This document shows, in pieces, positions 6,749 through 13,706 of a stretch of DNA of 15,774 bases (its first letter is position 1; every line of letters begins with the position of its first letter). A program made the translations under genes and the position numbers. The stretch lies in NCBI GenBank assembly GCA_023392135.1, contig JAEVZQ010000409.1, forward strand, positions 1 through 15,774, given 5' to 3'. Under the pieces are notes generated by a model. The model was not told where the DNA came from and ran no database searches. It worked only from the letters and a program-made list of their open reading frames with translations. This DNA comes from Pseudomonadota bacterium (lineage in GTDB: Bacteria; Pseudomonadota; Alphaproteobacteria; Rhizobiales; Hyphomicrobiaceae).

Positions 6749-7687
6749 ATGGCTGGCATAGCGAAGTGGAAAGGCATTTTTCCCGCGGTCACGACGAAAT
6801 TCACCGAGGATGACCGGCTCGATACGCAGGAAATGGAGCGCTGCTACAAGCTGCAGCTCGATGCCGGCGTCGACGGCCTGATCGTCTGCGGCTCGCTCGG
6901 TGAGGCCTCGACATTGGACCCGGACGAGAAGCTCGAAGTGCTCAACGTCGCGCTCGCTGTTGCGGGCAGCAAACCGGTGATGCTGACCATCAGCGATGGC
7001 TCGACACGCAACGCACAGAGGCTGGCCGAGCGCGCAGCCAAGGCGGGGGCAGCGGGCTTCATGGTGCTGCCCGGCTTGCCGTACAAGTCCGACCCCCGTG
7101 AGACGATCGCTCATTTCACGGCCGTCGCCCGTGCCGGCGGCCTGCCCGTGATGATTTATAACAACCCACCCGCCTATGGCGTCGACATCACGCCGGAGAT
7201 GTTGGTGGAGATGGCGTCCGAGCCGCTGTTCACGTCCATCAAGGAAAGCTCGGACAACATTCGTCGCATCACGGACATTATCAACCTGACCGGTGACCGA
7301 TATCAGGTCTTCACGGGCGTCGACAACCTCGCGCTCGAAAGCTTCGCCATGGGTGCCGACGGCTGGGTCGCCGGCCTCGTCGCCGCCTTCCCGGCCGAGA
7401 CAGTTGCCATCTGGCGGCTCGCCCGGGCCGGGCGCATAGCCGAGGCGCTTCCCATCTATCGCTGGTTCCGGCCGCTGCTCGACGTCGATGTCTCGACCAA
7501 GCTCGTGCAGAACATCAAGCTCGTCGAGGCACTCGCCATCAACTCGAACGACCGTTGCCGCGCTCCGCGTCTGCCGCTCGTCGGCGCCGAGCGGGATCGG
7601 ATCGTGAAGATCGTCGAGAAGGCACTGGCAAACCGGCCCGAGCTGCCGGCGATACCGAAGGCACCGAGCATGGCCGCGGCTGAATAG
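6749..7687 (+). CDS. DapA/NAL-family aldolase or dehydratase (class I, Schiff base)
   Basis: The 312-residue product is a (beta/alpha)8 member of the dihydrodipicolinate synthase / N-acetylneuraminate lyase superfamily. It has GSLGE at 48-52 (the carboxylate-binding GxxGE motif), YNNP with catalytic Tyr 137, and IKESS with Schiff-base Lys 165. These residues predict pyruvate- or 2-oxoacid-dependent chemistry. It is unlikely to be housekeeping DapA: the C-terminal part (KLVQNIKLVEALA...RAPRLPLVGAERDRI) recalls catabolic members such as pyrroline-4-hydroxy-2-carboxylate deaminases, though I cannot confirm this and see no hydroxyproline genes nearby. The ATG at 6749 is preferred over the one at 6743 because AAGGAG (6737-6742) is 6 nt from the former and touches the latter. 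It is probably a single-gene transcript, ending in the convergent hairpin region before the MetC-like gene. Confidence 0.85.
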   Translation: MAGIAKWKGIFPAVTTKFTEDDRLDTQEMERCYKLQLDAGVDGLIVCGSLGEASTLDPDEKLEVLNVALAVAGSKPVMLTISDGSTRNAQRLAERAAKAGAAGFMVLPGLPYKSDPRETIAHFTAVARAGGLPVMIYNNPPAYGVDITPEMLVEMASEPLFTSIKESSDNIRRITDIINLTGDRYQVFTGVDNLALESFAMGADGWVAGLVAAFPAETVAIWRLARAGRIAEALPIYRWFRPLLDVDVSTKLVQNIKLVEALAINSNDRCRAPRLPLVGAERDRIVKIVEKALANRPELPAIPKAPSMAAAE

Positions 7688-7702
7688 GGCTCGACGGAAA
7701 GT

Positions 7703-7739
7703 GGGGCGGGCTCTCCCTTCCGGAACCGAGCCCCGCCCC
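7703..7739. terminator. GC-rich hairpin between convergent genes, candidate two-way terminator
   Basis: GGGGCGGGCTC (7703-7713) pairs with GAGCCCCGCCCC (7728-7739), with one bulged base and a 14-nt loop. It lies in the 80-nt gap between the stops of the aldolase gene (7687) and the MetC-like gene (7768), where a shared terminator is expected. No clear T-tract follows on either strand, so the intrinsic terminator call is tentative. Confidence 0.5.
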
Positions 7740-7767
7740 GATTCCGGCTAAGGCCCGCCGCTGCGGG

Positions 7768-8937
7768 TCAATTCGGCAATGCAGCGAACGCCTGCTCCAG
7801 GTCGGCGATGATGTCAGCCGGGTCTTCGAGGCCGATATGCAGGCGGACGAGCGCACCGCCTTTCCAGCCGTGGACACTGCCTTGCGGGTAGACGATCGCC
7901 AGGCACTCGTATCCACCCCACGATGCTCCAATCCCGAACAGCTTCAGCCGGTCTACCATACGGTCAGCGTCCTGCTGGGTGACGTACGGCTTGAACGAGA
8001 CGGACAGCAGGCCGTTGGCGCCGGTGAAGTCGCGCTTCCAGATCTCGTGGCCGGGATGGGACGGCAGCGGCGGATAGAGCACGCGGTCGACCTGCGGCTG
8101 CTGCTCCAGCCAGCCGATCACCTCCCGGGCATGCGCGCAGTGCATGGCAATGCGAGCGCTGGCGGTCCGCAGGCCACGGAGGGCAAGGTAGGCGTCGTCT
8201 GCGCTCACCGTCTGCCCGAGCAGGCCGGCATCGAAGCTGAGCTGGTCGGCCGAACGGGCGTTGGCCGTCACTGAGCCCATCACGAGGTCCGAGTGGCCGG
8301 CAATGTACTTCGTGAGGGCGATGACCGAGATATCGGCGCCGAGCGCGATGGGGCGATAGAGCCCCGGCGCGCCCCAGGTGTTATCGGCGGCGAGAAGTGT
8401 GTTCTCACGGTCTTTGAGAAGAGCCGCGATCGCCGGCAGATCCTGCATATCGTAGATGATGGAACCCGGGATCTCGACGTAAACCAGCCGCGTCTCGGGC
8501 CTGAGCCGCTTCGCCAGCTCCTCGTGGCCGCCGGGGTAGAACTCGCAATCGATGCCTCGGGGTCGGAGATAACGGACGGCAATCGCCCGCGCCGGGCCGT
8601 AGAGCGATTCCGAAAGCAGGCAATGGTCACCGGGCTTCAGCACGGACAGAAACACATGCGCGATGGCGGCGAGACCCGTCGGGAACAGCATCGTCCGCGC
8701 GCCCTGCTCGATCTCGGTCAGCGCGTCCTCGAGCGCGAATGTCGTCGGCGTGCCCCGGGCGCCGTAGGTGAAGACGCGCTCGTTGCTCTCCCGCCGTTCG
8801 CGGATCGACTGCAAGGTGCTCGTATCGCGGTAGAGGACGGTCGAAGCGCGAACAACGGGGGGATTGACCGACTTTGTATCGGCGTCCGCATCGTTGCGGG
8901 CCGCGTGAACGAACCTCGTCTTGTCGCGCTGCTTCAT
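7768..8937 (-). CDS. metC: Cystathionine beta-lyase-like PLP enzyme (Cys/Met metabolism family)
   Basis: The 389-residue product is a fold-type I PLP enzyme of the Cys/Met metabolism family. YGARGTPT (from Tyr 58) matches the phosphate-binding Tyr/Arg region, ESLYGPA carries the stacking Tyr 113, AADNTWGAPG carries Asp 185, and ALTKYIAGHSDLVMG carries the PLP lysine at residue 210, the same number as in E. coli cystathionine beta-lyase. The TKYIxGHSD form and overall length favour MetC over MetB or MetZ. Expected reaction: cystathionine to homocysteine, pyruvate and ammonia; members can also cleave cysteine and release sulfide. The ATG at 8937 follows AGAGGA at a 5-nt spacing. Only 52 nt separate this start from the palindromic repeat at 8990, so its promoter must be very close to, or within, that repeat. 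Confidence 0.88.
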   Translation of the reverse strand: MKQRDKTRFVHAARNDADADTKSVNPPVVRASTVLYRDTSTLQSIRERRESNERVFTYGARGTPTTFALEDALTEIEQGARTMLFPTGLAAIAHVFLSVLKPGDHCLLSESLYGPARAIAVRYLRPRGIDCEFYPGGHEELAKRLRPETRLVYVEIPGSIIYDMQDLPAIAALLKDRENTLLAADNTWGAPGLYRPIALGADISVIALTKYIAGHSDLVMGSVTANARSADQLSFDAGLLGQTVSADDAYLALRGLRTASARIAMHCAHAREVIGWLEQQPQVDRVLYPPLPSHPGHEIWKRDFTGANGLLSVSFKPYVTQQDADRMVDRLKLFGIGASWGGYECLAIVYPQGSVHGWKGGALVRLHIGLEDPADIIADLEQAFAALPN

Positions 8938-8989
8938 CGAATCCTCTCTGACGAATGCAAAAATCTGCGGGATGATATGCCGGATGCGC

Positions 8990-9064
8990 CTAGTGTCCTG
9001 ATCGCGAAATTCGTCACCATATGCGGCTAGCTCGGAACGAATTTCGCGATCTGAAGGACACTAG
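8990..9064 (+). repeat. Palindromic repeat, copy 2 (75 nt, near-perfect hairpin)
   Basis: Outer arms CTAGTGTCCT / AGGACACTAG (10 bp, perfect) enclose inner arms GATCGCGAAATTCGT / ACGAATTTCGCGATC (15 bp, perfect). A 3-nt bulge, TGA, lies between inner and outer arm on the right side only. The loop is about 22 nt and contains GCGGCTAGCT. Architecture, bulge and loop motif match the copy at 9079-9157 read in the opposite orientation, although six positions in each arm differ. It lies 52 nt upstream of the MetC-like gene. Confidence 0.92.
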
Positions 9065-9078
9065 CCAAGTTATTGATC

Positions 9079-9157
9079 CTAGTGTGATTCAGATCGAGAA
9101 GTCCGCCAATGTAGCCAGCCGCGGACAATGTAGCGGACTTCTCGATCATCACACTAG
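9079..9157 (-). repeat. Palindromic repeat, copy 3 (79 nt), inverted relative to copy 2
   Basis: Outer arms CTAGTGTGAT / ATCACACTAG (10 bp, perfect) enclose inner arms GATCGAGAAGTCCGC / GCGGACTTCTCGATC (15 bp, perfect). The 3-nt bulge, TCA, is in the left arm, the mirror of copy 2. The reverse complement of the interior contains GCGGCTGGCT, against GCGGCTAGCT in copy 2, giving the orientation. CAATGTAGC occurs twice inside as a short direct repeat. Only 14 nt separate it from copy 2. Its right end overlaps the last three bases (the TAG stop) of the E1 gene. Confidence 0.92.
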
Positions 9158-11760
9158 CCGGGACCCAGCGCGTCCGCGACGAGAGCGCGCGCCTGGGCCG
9201 CAAGCCGGGCCTTGACCCCGACCGCGGGAGTGGCAGCCACAGCGCGCCCCGCCCGGCGGATCGGCCGTCCGGCTGCTTGCTCCAGATGCGGTGCGAGGGC
9301 TCGGAGGTAACCCATGTTCTCCGGCTCCTCCTCGCACCAGATGAGCTCGGCCTTGCGGTGCGGCTTGAGAGCGGCCGCGACGGCATCGGCCGGGAATGGC
9401 CAGAGCTGCTCGACGCGAACCAGCGCGACCTCCTTGTCGAGTTTACGCTCGGCGCGCGCCTGCGCCAGCTCATAGTAAATCTTGCCCGTACAGAGGACCA
9501 CGCGGCGGGCACGCTTGACGCCTGGGTCCGGGATTACCGGACGGAACGCCGTGCCGGGTGCGAAGTCGGCAAGCGGGGACACACAGCCCTTGTGGCGCAG
9601 CAATACCTTCGGTGTCAGCACTACCAGCGGTTTCCGGAACGGCCAACGCATCTGCCGCCGGAGCAGGTGGAAGAAGTTGGCCGGTGTGGAGGCGTTCGCC
9701 ACGACGAGATTTGCGCCCGCGCAAGCGGCCAGCAGCCGCTCCGGCCGCCCCGTCGAGTGGTCCGGCCCGCCACCATCGAGCCCGTGCGGGAGCAGGATGA
9801 CAAGACCGGTCGACCTGAGCCAGCGGTCCTCGCTACAGGCGATACACTGATCGAAGACCGGCTGGGCGATATTCAGGAACTCGCCAAACTGCGCTTCCCA
9901 GACCACCAGCCGCCGGGGATCGGCGAGGCTCATGCCGTACTCGTAGCAGAGGACCGCGTGCTCGATGAGCGGCGTGTTGTGAATTTCGAGATGGCTCGCA
10001 GCCCGGGCGGCGGGTGCGAGCAGGAGGTGCCGCGCGCCCGAGGACTGATCGTGCAGCTCGAGGTGACGCTGCGTAAACGCCCCCCGCACGGCATCCTGGC
10101 CGCTGAAGCGCACGGGCGTGCCCTCCGCCAGCAGGGAGGCGAGCGCCAGAGCCTCACCCGTCGCCCAGTTCAGTCCCTCGCCTGTTTCGATCGAGTGGCG
10201 CCGCTCTTCGAGGAAACGCGCAACCTTGGGGTCCAATTGGAACCCGGGCGGCGGATCGCAAATCAGCATCCCGAGCCGCTTCAGCTCATCGAGCGGCAGC
10301 CCTGTCTCCGGCGAGCGCAGCATCTCGGCCATGCTGCCGGCACGAAATCCTGCCCATGCGCCCTCGAACCAGTCCGCGCGATTGACGGCATAGGATTTCG
10401 CCGCCTCCAGTCCGGCGCGGATCTCCTCGGCCATCGCCTGCGCCGCTTGCTCCATGCAGGCGGTATCGAGACCATCGCCCGCAAGGCGTTCGGCGTAGAT
10501 TTCGTTCACCGGCGGGCGGGTATCGATGGCGCGATACATGACGGGCTGGGTGAAGCGCGGCTCGTCGATCTCGTTGTGGCCCGGTCGCCGATAGCAGACG
10601 AGATCAACTAGAATGTCGCTGCCAAACGTCGCCCGCCAGCGCGCCGCGACGGAGGCGACGCGACACACCGCATCGGGGTCGTCCCCGTTCACGTGCAGGA
10701 CAGGAGCCTCGACCAGCTTGGCGATGTCCGTCGGGTGGCGCGCCGAGCGCCCCTCCTCCGGCATGGTCGTGAAGCCGAGCTGATTGTTGATGACGACGTG
10801 GATCGTTCCGCCGAGATCGTAAGGGTCGAGCCGCGAGAGCTGGAACATCTCCGCGACCAGCCCCTGCCCCGCGAAGCTCGCATCCGTATGCAGCAGCAGC
10901 GGCAGCACCGCCCGGCGCGCCTCCAGCGATCCCCCTGCCCACTGCTTCGCCCGCGCGCGCCCCTGGCTGATGATGGGCACGAGCTGCAGGTGCGAAGGAT
11001 GTGGGGAGACGGAAAAGCGGATCGTGCGGCCGGCAATTTCGCGCTCGCCGGAATAGCCGAGATGGTAGGAGACGTCCGAGGACACATCGAGCCCCTCGGG
11101 TACCGCAGGCGTGCCATGGATCTCTGCCAGCATCGGGCCCAGCGGCATGCCGCAGATGTTGGCGAGCAGATTGAAGCGCCCACGATGCATGCCGCCGATC
11201 ACCACCTCCTGCAGGCCAAGCGGCACACTCTCGGTCAGCAGCGTATCAAGCAGCGCAATGAAGCTCTCCGCGCCGCCGAGCCCGAAGAGCCGCGCGCCGG
11301 GTAATCGCTGCGCCAGCACGGCTTCGAAGGTCTGCGCCCGGGTCAGCAGCGCAAGAATCGACTGTCGCACGGAGGGATCTGGCAGCCCGGCATTCTGCTC
11401 GGCCTCGGCTTCGAGCCATTGCCGCCTCACGGGATCGTGGATGTGGCCGAACTCCCAGCCGATGGGCCCGCAATAGGCGGCTTCCAGTTGCTCGATCAGC
11501 GGACGCGATCTCGCCGGATCGAGACCGTAGCGGCTGGGGTCCAGCTCCGGCACGGGTGGCAGTGGAGCGAGGCCCAGCGGATCGAGCCGGCTCCTCAGGA
11601 ACCCCCTGTCCCGATAAGCCTGAACGAGGGCCGCTTCCGCAGGTGACAGGCTCGCAATCGTCCTCTGGCGCGCTGCATCGTACATCGCCTCGAGCGCGCC
11701 AGGGTCGCCTGCACCGGCGAAATCTTCCATGGCTGAGGTGCGGCGTAGCTGCTCATTCAT
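9154..11760 (-). CDS. 2-oxoglutarate dehydrogenase E1-like thiamine-diphosphate enzyme (SucA/DHTKD1-like), short and stand-alone
   Basis: The 868-residue product belongs to the 2-oxoglutarate/2-oxoadipate dehydrogenase E1 family, which decarboxylates a 2-oxoacid on thiamine diphosphate and passes the acyl group to an E2. Seen in order: GLGGAESFIALLD, GMHRGRFNLL (His 192), SYHLGYSGERE (His 233), PHPSHLQLV, HTDASFAGQG (from 291) with VINNQLGF (Asn 325-326) as the thiamine-diphosphate site, CYRRPGHNEIDEPRFTQP, WEAQFGEFLN, LLPHG and GPDHSTGR. It is shorter than usual SucA (about 930-1000) and no sucB or lpd is adjacent, so it may be a paralogue. DASF and EEGRSA recall the 2-oxoadipate enzyme DHTKD1. 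The usual GD of the cofactor motif is TD here. The ATG at 11760 (MNEQLRRTS) is chosen; a GTG at 11817 is possible but lacks a ribosome site. The stop TAG is the end of a palindromic repeat. Confidence 0.88.
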   Translation of the reverse strand: MNEQLRRTSAMEDFAGAGDPGALEAMYDAARQRTIASLSPAEAALVQAYRDRGFLRSRLDPLGLAPLPPVPELDPSRYGLDPARSRPLIEQLEAAYCGPIGWEFGHIHDPVRRQWLEAEAEQNAGLPDPSVRQSILALLTRAQTFEAVLAQRLPGARLFGLGGAESFIALLDTLLTESVPLGLQEVVIGGMHRGRFNLLANICGMPLGPMLAEIHGTPAVPEGLDVSSDVSYHLGYSGEREIAGRTIRFSVSPHPSHLQLVPIISQGRARAKQWAGGSLEARRAVLPLLLHTDASFAGQGLVAEMFQLSRLDPYDLGGTIHVVINNQLGFTTMPEEGRSARHPTDIAKLVEAPVLHVNGDDPDAVCRVASVAARWRATFGSDILVDLVCYRRPGHNEIDEPRFTQPVMYRAIDTRPPVNEIYAERLAGDGLDTACMEQAAQAMAEEIRAGLEAAKSYAVNRADWFEGAWAGFRAGSMAEMLRSPETGLPLDELKRLGMLICDPPPGFQLDPKVARFLEERRHSIETGEGLNWATGEALALASLLAEGTPVRFSGQDAVRGAFTQRHLELHDQSSGARHLLLAPAARAASHLEIHNTPLIEHAVLCYEYGMSLADPRRLVVWEAQFGEFLNIAQPVFDQCIACSEDRWLRSTGLVILLPHGLDGGGPDHSTGRPERLLAACAGANLVVANASTPANFFHLLRRQMRWPFRKPLVVLTPKVLLRHKGCVSPLADFAPGTAFRPVIPDPGVKRARRVVLCTGKIYYELAQARAERKLDKEVALVRVEQLWPFPADAVAAALKPHRKAELIWCEEEPENMGYLRALAPHLEQAAGRPIRRAGRAVAATPAVGVKARLAAQARALVADALGPG

Positions 11761-11825
11761 TTCCGACTGCAATCCCTGGACACTCTGCCCCTCATCCGGC
11801 AGGACAAGACTTTGCACGCGTTCGT

Positions 11826-11838
11826 GCTAACCGTTAGC
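11826..11838. promoter_or_regulatory. Small dyad in the divergent E1 / CoA-transferase promoter region
   Basis: GCTAAC-C-GTTAGC is a perfect 6-bp inverted repeat around one central base. It sits in the 106-nt gap (11761-11866) between the two divergent starts, 28 nt before the CoA-transferase ATG. It could be an operator for shared control, but no clear -10/-35 pair was seen near it and a site this short may be chance. Confidence 0.3.
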
Positions 11839-11866
11839 GCACAACGCAATCCCGGGAAACGACTTC

Positions 11867-13090
11867 ATGCCCGCTCCGCTCTCGCACATCCGCGTCCTCG
11901 ACCTGTCTCGCGTCCTCGCCGGCCCTTGGGCCTCGCAGTTCCTGGCCGACATGGGCGCGGACGTGATCAAAATCGAGCGCCCCCGAAGCGGCGACGATAC
12001 CCGCGGCTGGGGGCCGCCCTTCGCGCTGGAGCCGACCGAGGCCGACCCAGGTATCTCCGCCTATTTCGCCTGTACGAACCGTGGCAAGCAGTCGGTGACG
12101 GTCGATATCGCTCATCCCAAGGGGCAGGAGCTGATCCGGAAGCTCGCCGCCCGGTCGGACGTGCTGCTGGAGAACTTCAAAGTCGGCGGGATTGCGAAAT
12201 ATGGACTCGACTACGAAAGCCTGAAGGCCATCAACCCGCGCCTCGTCTACTGCTCGATCACCGGCTTTGGCCAGACCGGTCCCTATGCACCGCGCGCGGG
12301 CTATGACTTCCTTGTACAGGCCATGGGCGGGCTGATGAGCATAACGGGTGAGCCCGATGGCGTGCCCGGGGGCGGACCTGTAAAGGTCGGCGTCGCCATC
12401 TCGGACCAGATGGCGGGCATGAACGCGCTGGCGGCGATCCTGACGGCCCTGCTGAAGCGGGAACGGACGGGAGAGGGCGAGTACATCGACGTCGCCCTGC
12501 TCGACAGCACGGTTGCGGCGCTGATCAATCAGGCGTCCACGTACCTCGTCTCCGGCACGGTTCCGCAGCGGATGGGGAACGCACATCCCACGGTCGTGCC
12601 CTATCAGGCGTTCCCGACGGCAGACGGCTACATCATCCTGGCCGTGGGTAACGACGGCCAGTTCCAGCGGTTCTGCGCGGCCGCAGGGCTGGAGGCTCTG
12701 GCGGAGGATGCGCGCTACCGCACCAACGCCGCCCGCATCATCAACCGCGAGACGCTCATCCCGAGGATCGCAGAGGCACTCCGGCAGCGGACGTCGTCGG
12801 ATTGGATCGCGCTGCTCGAGTCGAAGGCCGTGCCCTGCGGCCCGATCAATACGATCGATCAGGTGTTCGAAGATCCGCAGGTGCAAGCGCGCGGCATGAA
12901 GCGCGTGCTCAATCACGAAACCGCAGGCCCGCTTGCCGTCGTCGCCAACCCGGTGCGCATGGCGTCGCACAACACGACCTCCGCGAAGGCGCCGCCGATG
13001 CTGGGGGAGAGCACCGACGCAGTTCTATCAGGTGTGCTCGGCCTTTCCGCTGGCGAGATCGCCGCGCTCCGTGCCGAAGGCATCGTCTGA
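11867..13090 (+). CDS. Class III CoA-transferase, CaiB/BaiF family, SUGCT-like
   Basis: The 407-residue product is a family III CoA-transferase. RVLAGPWASQFLADMGADVIKIE near the N-terminus is the nucleotide-binding start of the fold. GDDTRGWGPPF, NRGKQSVTVDI, LLENFKVGGIAKYGLDY, YCSITGFGQTGPY and VGVAISDQMAG follow; Asp 180 in the last aligns with the catalytic Asp that forms the acyl intermediate. Pattern and length are close to succinyl-CoA:glutarate CoA-transferase (SUGCT, C7orf10), notably GDDTRxWGPPF, VPYQAFPTADGYI and the CGPINTIDQVFEDPQV segment. The true donor and acceptor cannot be read from sequence. It is divergent from the E1 gene and stops 14 nt from the convergent mnhG end, so no room remains for a terminator hairpin between them. 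The ATG at 11867 has only a weak ribosome site (CGGGAAA). Confidence 0.9.
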   Translation: MPAPLSHIRVLDLSRVLAGPWASQFLADMGADVIKIERPRSGDDTRGWGPPFALEPTEADPGISAYFACTNRGKQSVTVDIAHPKGQELIRKLAARSDVLLENFKVGGIAKYGLDYESLKAINPRLVYCSITGFGQTGPYAPRAGYDFLVQAMGGLMSITGEPDGVPGGGPVKVGVAISDQMAGMNALAAILTALLKRERTGEGEYIDVALLDSTVAALINQASTYLVSGTVPQRMGNAHPTVVPYQAFPTADGYIILAVGNDGQFQRFCAAAGLEALAEDARYRTNAARIINRETLIPRIAEALRQRTSSDWIALLESKAVPCGPINTIDQVFEDPQVQARGMKRVLNHETAGPLAVVANPVRMASHNTTSAKAPPMLGESTDAVLSGVLGLSAGEIAALRAEGIV

Positions 13091-13104
13091 GCCTCCACCA
13101 CCCG

Positions 13105-13431
13105 TCAGGGCTTCTCACCGGGGTCTGCCGCCTCGCGCCGACGGCGCTCTTGGCTGAGCGCGGCCTTTGCGAGCATGTGCGCGCTGACCGGCGCCGTGAT
13201 GAACAGGAACAGCGTGATGGCCAGCTCTCGCAGTCCCAGCCCGGGCTCGTTGGCGGTTACGTTCACCAGCGATGCTATGACGACGGAGCCGATCCCCAGT
13301 GTGGTGGCCTTGGTCGGCCCGTGCAGGCGGGAGAAAAAGTCGGGCAGGCGCGCCAGTCCGATCGAACCCAGCAGCGCAAAGGCGCCGCCAATGAGTACCA
13401 GCAGTGAAATAATGGTCTCAGCCAGAAGCAT
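13105..13431 (-). CDS. mnhG: Na+/H+ antiporter subunit G (MnhG/PhaG/MrpG)
   Basis: The 108-residue membrane protein has three hydrophobic segments (about 4-26, 42-58 and 68-90). It carries the MrpG signature RLPDFFSRLHGPTKATTLG at about 28-46. The C-terminal tail is charged and cytoplasmic-looking (SQERRRREAADPGEKP). It is a small subunit of the multisubunit Mrp antiporter, which exchanges Na+ (or K+) for protons across the inner membrane. It starts 5 nt after the mnhF stop and is the operon's last gene. Its stop lies 14 nt from the convergent CoA-transferase stop. Confidence 0.93.
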   Translation of the reverse strand: MLLAETIISLLVLIGGAFALLGSIGLARLPDFFSRLHGPTKATTLGIGSVVIASLVNVTANEPGLGLRELAITLFLFITAPVSAHMLAKAALSQERRRREAADPGEKP

Positions 13432-13436
13432 TCCAC

Positions 13437-13706
13437 TTACTCGATCACGTTGCCACTAAGCATGAATTTGCAGAAAGCCGCCGTGCTCACGAACCCCATC
13501 ATCGCGATCAGCAGCGCCGCCTCGAAAGAGAGCTCGCTCCCAATGCTGATTCCGAACAGCATCACGAGCGCAATGGTGTTGATCGATAGCGTATCGAGCG
13601 CGAGGACCCGATCCGGCAGACTAGGCCCGCGCATAAGCCGGAACAAGTTGAGCAGCATGGCCGCGATAACCATGCCTATGGCGGCCGCGGTGGCATAACT
13701 CAGCAT
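13437..13706 (-). CDS. mnhF: Na+/H+ antiporter subunit F (MnhF/PhaF/MrpF)
   Basis: The 89-residue protein has three membrane segments (about 6-24, 40-57 and 62-83). It carries the MrpF signature RGPSLPDRVLALDTL between the first two. Family members are 85-95 residues, so it is full length. Its ATG lies within the end of mnhE (7-nt overlap), indicating coupled translation within the operon. Confidence 0.94.
   Translation of the reverse strand: MLSYATAAAIGMVIAAMLLNLFRLMRGPSLPDRVLALDTLSINTIALVMLFGISIGSELSFEAALLIAMMGFVSTAAFCKFMLSGNVIE

Noticed and set aside
7768..8937. MetC-like gene as part of the persulfide dioxygenase operon
   Set aside because: The aldolase gene on the opposite strand and a hairpin lie between them, so they cannot share that promoter.
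8990..9157. The palindromic repeats as intrinsic terminators
   Set aside because: Stems are long, but neither strand has a U-tract after them, and the loops are large and conserved in sequence.
8990..9157. A CRISPR array or a phage attachment site
   Set aside because: There are only two copies in opposite orientation with a 14-nt gap. No spacers of regular size, no cas genes, no integrase and no tRNA are present.
9277..10611. 444-codon plus-strand open frame opposite the E1 gene
   Set aside because: It lies wholly inside the conserved E1 coding region. Its product has the Arg/Glu/His/Gln-rich look of an antisense reading frame and no family motif.
11834..12970. 378-codon minus-strand open frame opposite the CoA-transferase
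   Set aside because: It is antisense to a gene with clear family motifs and a catalytic Asp, and it has no coherent domain of its own.
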